DNA of 13,389 nucleotides from Gammaproteobacteria bacterium. GTDB lineage: Bacteria > Pseudomonadota > Gammaproteobacteria > Steroidobacterales > Steroidobacteraceae. The notes beneath the pieces are model-generated. The model did not search any database. It saw nothing but the letters and a program-made list of their open reading frames with translations, and was not told where the DNA came from. This document shows, in pieces, positions 13,157 through 13,389 of this stretch. The position numbers and the translations under genes were made by a program. Within the stretch, counting starts at the first letter, position 1. Each line of letters opens with the position of its first letter. Where the stretch lies: contig JAFAVO010000241.1 of the NCBI GenBank assembly GCA_019242385.1, forward strand, positions 1 to 13,389, read 5' to 3'.

Positions 13157-13389
13157 ATGGCACCCAGACTGGCACGCGCAGCCATCGGCATCATGGCACT
13201 TGCATCGGCGGGCGCAGCTTCCGCCACGGTCACCGAGTACACCGATCAGACGGCCTTCGACGCGGCGGCCTCGAACACCAGTACCTTCAACTTCAATGGT
13301 CTCAGTGCGCCCGGGAGCATTACGCTCGGCAACCTCAGCAGCGGTGATCTGTCCTTCAGCGCGAGCAGCACGAACGTACCGCTCCTCTT
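13157..13389 (+). CDS. Secreted protein with signal peptide, probably PEP-CTERM type; 3' end outside the window
   Basis: Only the first 77 codons are present. The product starts MAPRLARAAIGIMALASAGAASA, with a basic end, a hydrophobic core and an ASA cleavage site at about residue 23, which is a signal peptide. The mature start (TVTEYTDQTAFDAAASN, then FNFNGLSAPG) resembles the beginning of many PEP-CTERM-sorted proteins, which often open with an aromatic-TDxxAF segment and a beta-rich Ser/Thr/Asn-rich body. The sorting tail that would prove this lies beyond the window. The ATG at 13157 has AAGGA 10 nt upstream. PEP-CTERM proteins are exported and retained by exosortase systems in exopolysaccharide-producing Gram-negative bacteria. 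It could equally be another secreted beta-rich protein. Confidence 0.75.
   Translation, partial: MAPRLARAAIGIMALASAGAASATVTEYTDQTAFDAAASNTSTFNFNGLSAPGSITLGNLSSGDLSFSASSTNVPLL

Noticed and set aside
1..13389. CRISPR arrays, tRNA or rRNA genes, transposases, phage genes, toxin-antitoxin or defence systems
   Set aside because: None is recognisable on either strand; the coding content is almost entirely housekeeping.

Overview
The window comes from a GC-rich bacterial chromosome, almost certainly a gammaproteobacterium. Two of its gene blocks are classic gammaproteobacterial arrangements: recJ-prfB-lysS, and ftsB-ispD-ispF-truD-surE-pcm. An RpfE-type gene directly upstream of recJ, a GlxA-type regulator and a probable PEP-CTERM-type secreted protein point to the Xanthomonadales/Nevskiales/Steroidobacterales side of the class. 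That placement is an inference. Nearly all coding sequence is core housekeeping.

Left block (1-5662). The last 66 codons of a YgfZ-type folate-binding protein (+ strand) end 3 bp from the end of lysS. On the - strand, reading leftward, the order is an RpfE-like gene of unknown function, recJ (single-strand exonuclease), prfB (release factor 2, with the programmed +1 frameshift intact) and lysS (lysyl-tRNA synthetase). The rpfE-like/recJ and prfB/lysS junctions are GTGA and TTGA stop-start overlaps, so translation is probably coupled.

Middle (5663-6513). A Mth938-domain gene (+) starts head to head with the rpfE-like gene, with almost no space between them. It is followed by 445 bp with no convincing gene. 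This gap holds the clearest unexplained structure in the window: an AT-rich segment of about 157 bp bounded by 23-bp inverted repeats, plus two more hairpins.

Right block (6514-11868, - strand except smr). Reading leftward: an isonitrile hydratase-like DJ-1/PfpI gene, ftsB (divisome), a fused ispDF (two MEP isoprenoid enzymes in one frame), truD (tRNA pseudouridine 13 synthase), then surE and pcm (nucleotidase and protein repair methyltransferase). A Smr-domain gene on the + strand sits between truD and surE and overlaps the end of truD by 25 bp. The usual eno upstream of ftsB is not in the adjacent position, and nlpD does not follow pcm.

Right end (11869-13389). A GlxA-family AraC regulator, itself carrying a DJ-1-like domain, is divergent from the isonitrile hydratase-like gene. 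The two look like a regulator-target pair. After a 226-bp gap comes the start of a signal-peptide-bearing secreted protein cut by the window edge.

I see no CRISPR array, tRNA or rRNA gene, recognisable insertion sequence or defence system. The best candidates for something new are the inverted-repeat element, the ispDF fusion and the DJ-1/GlxA module attached to ftsB.
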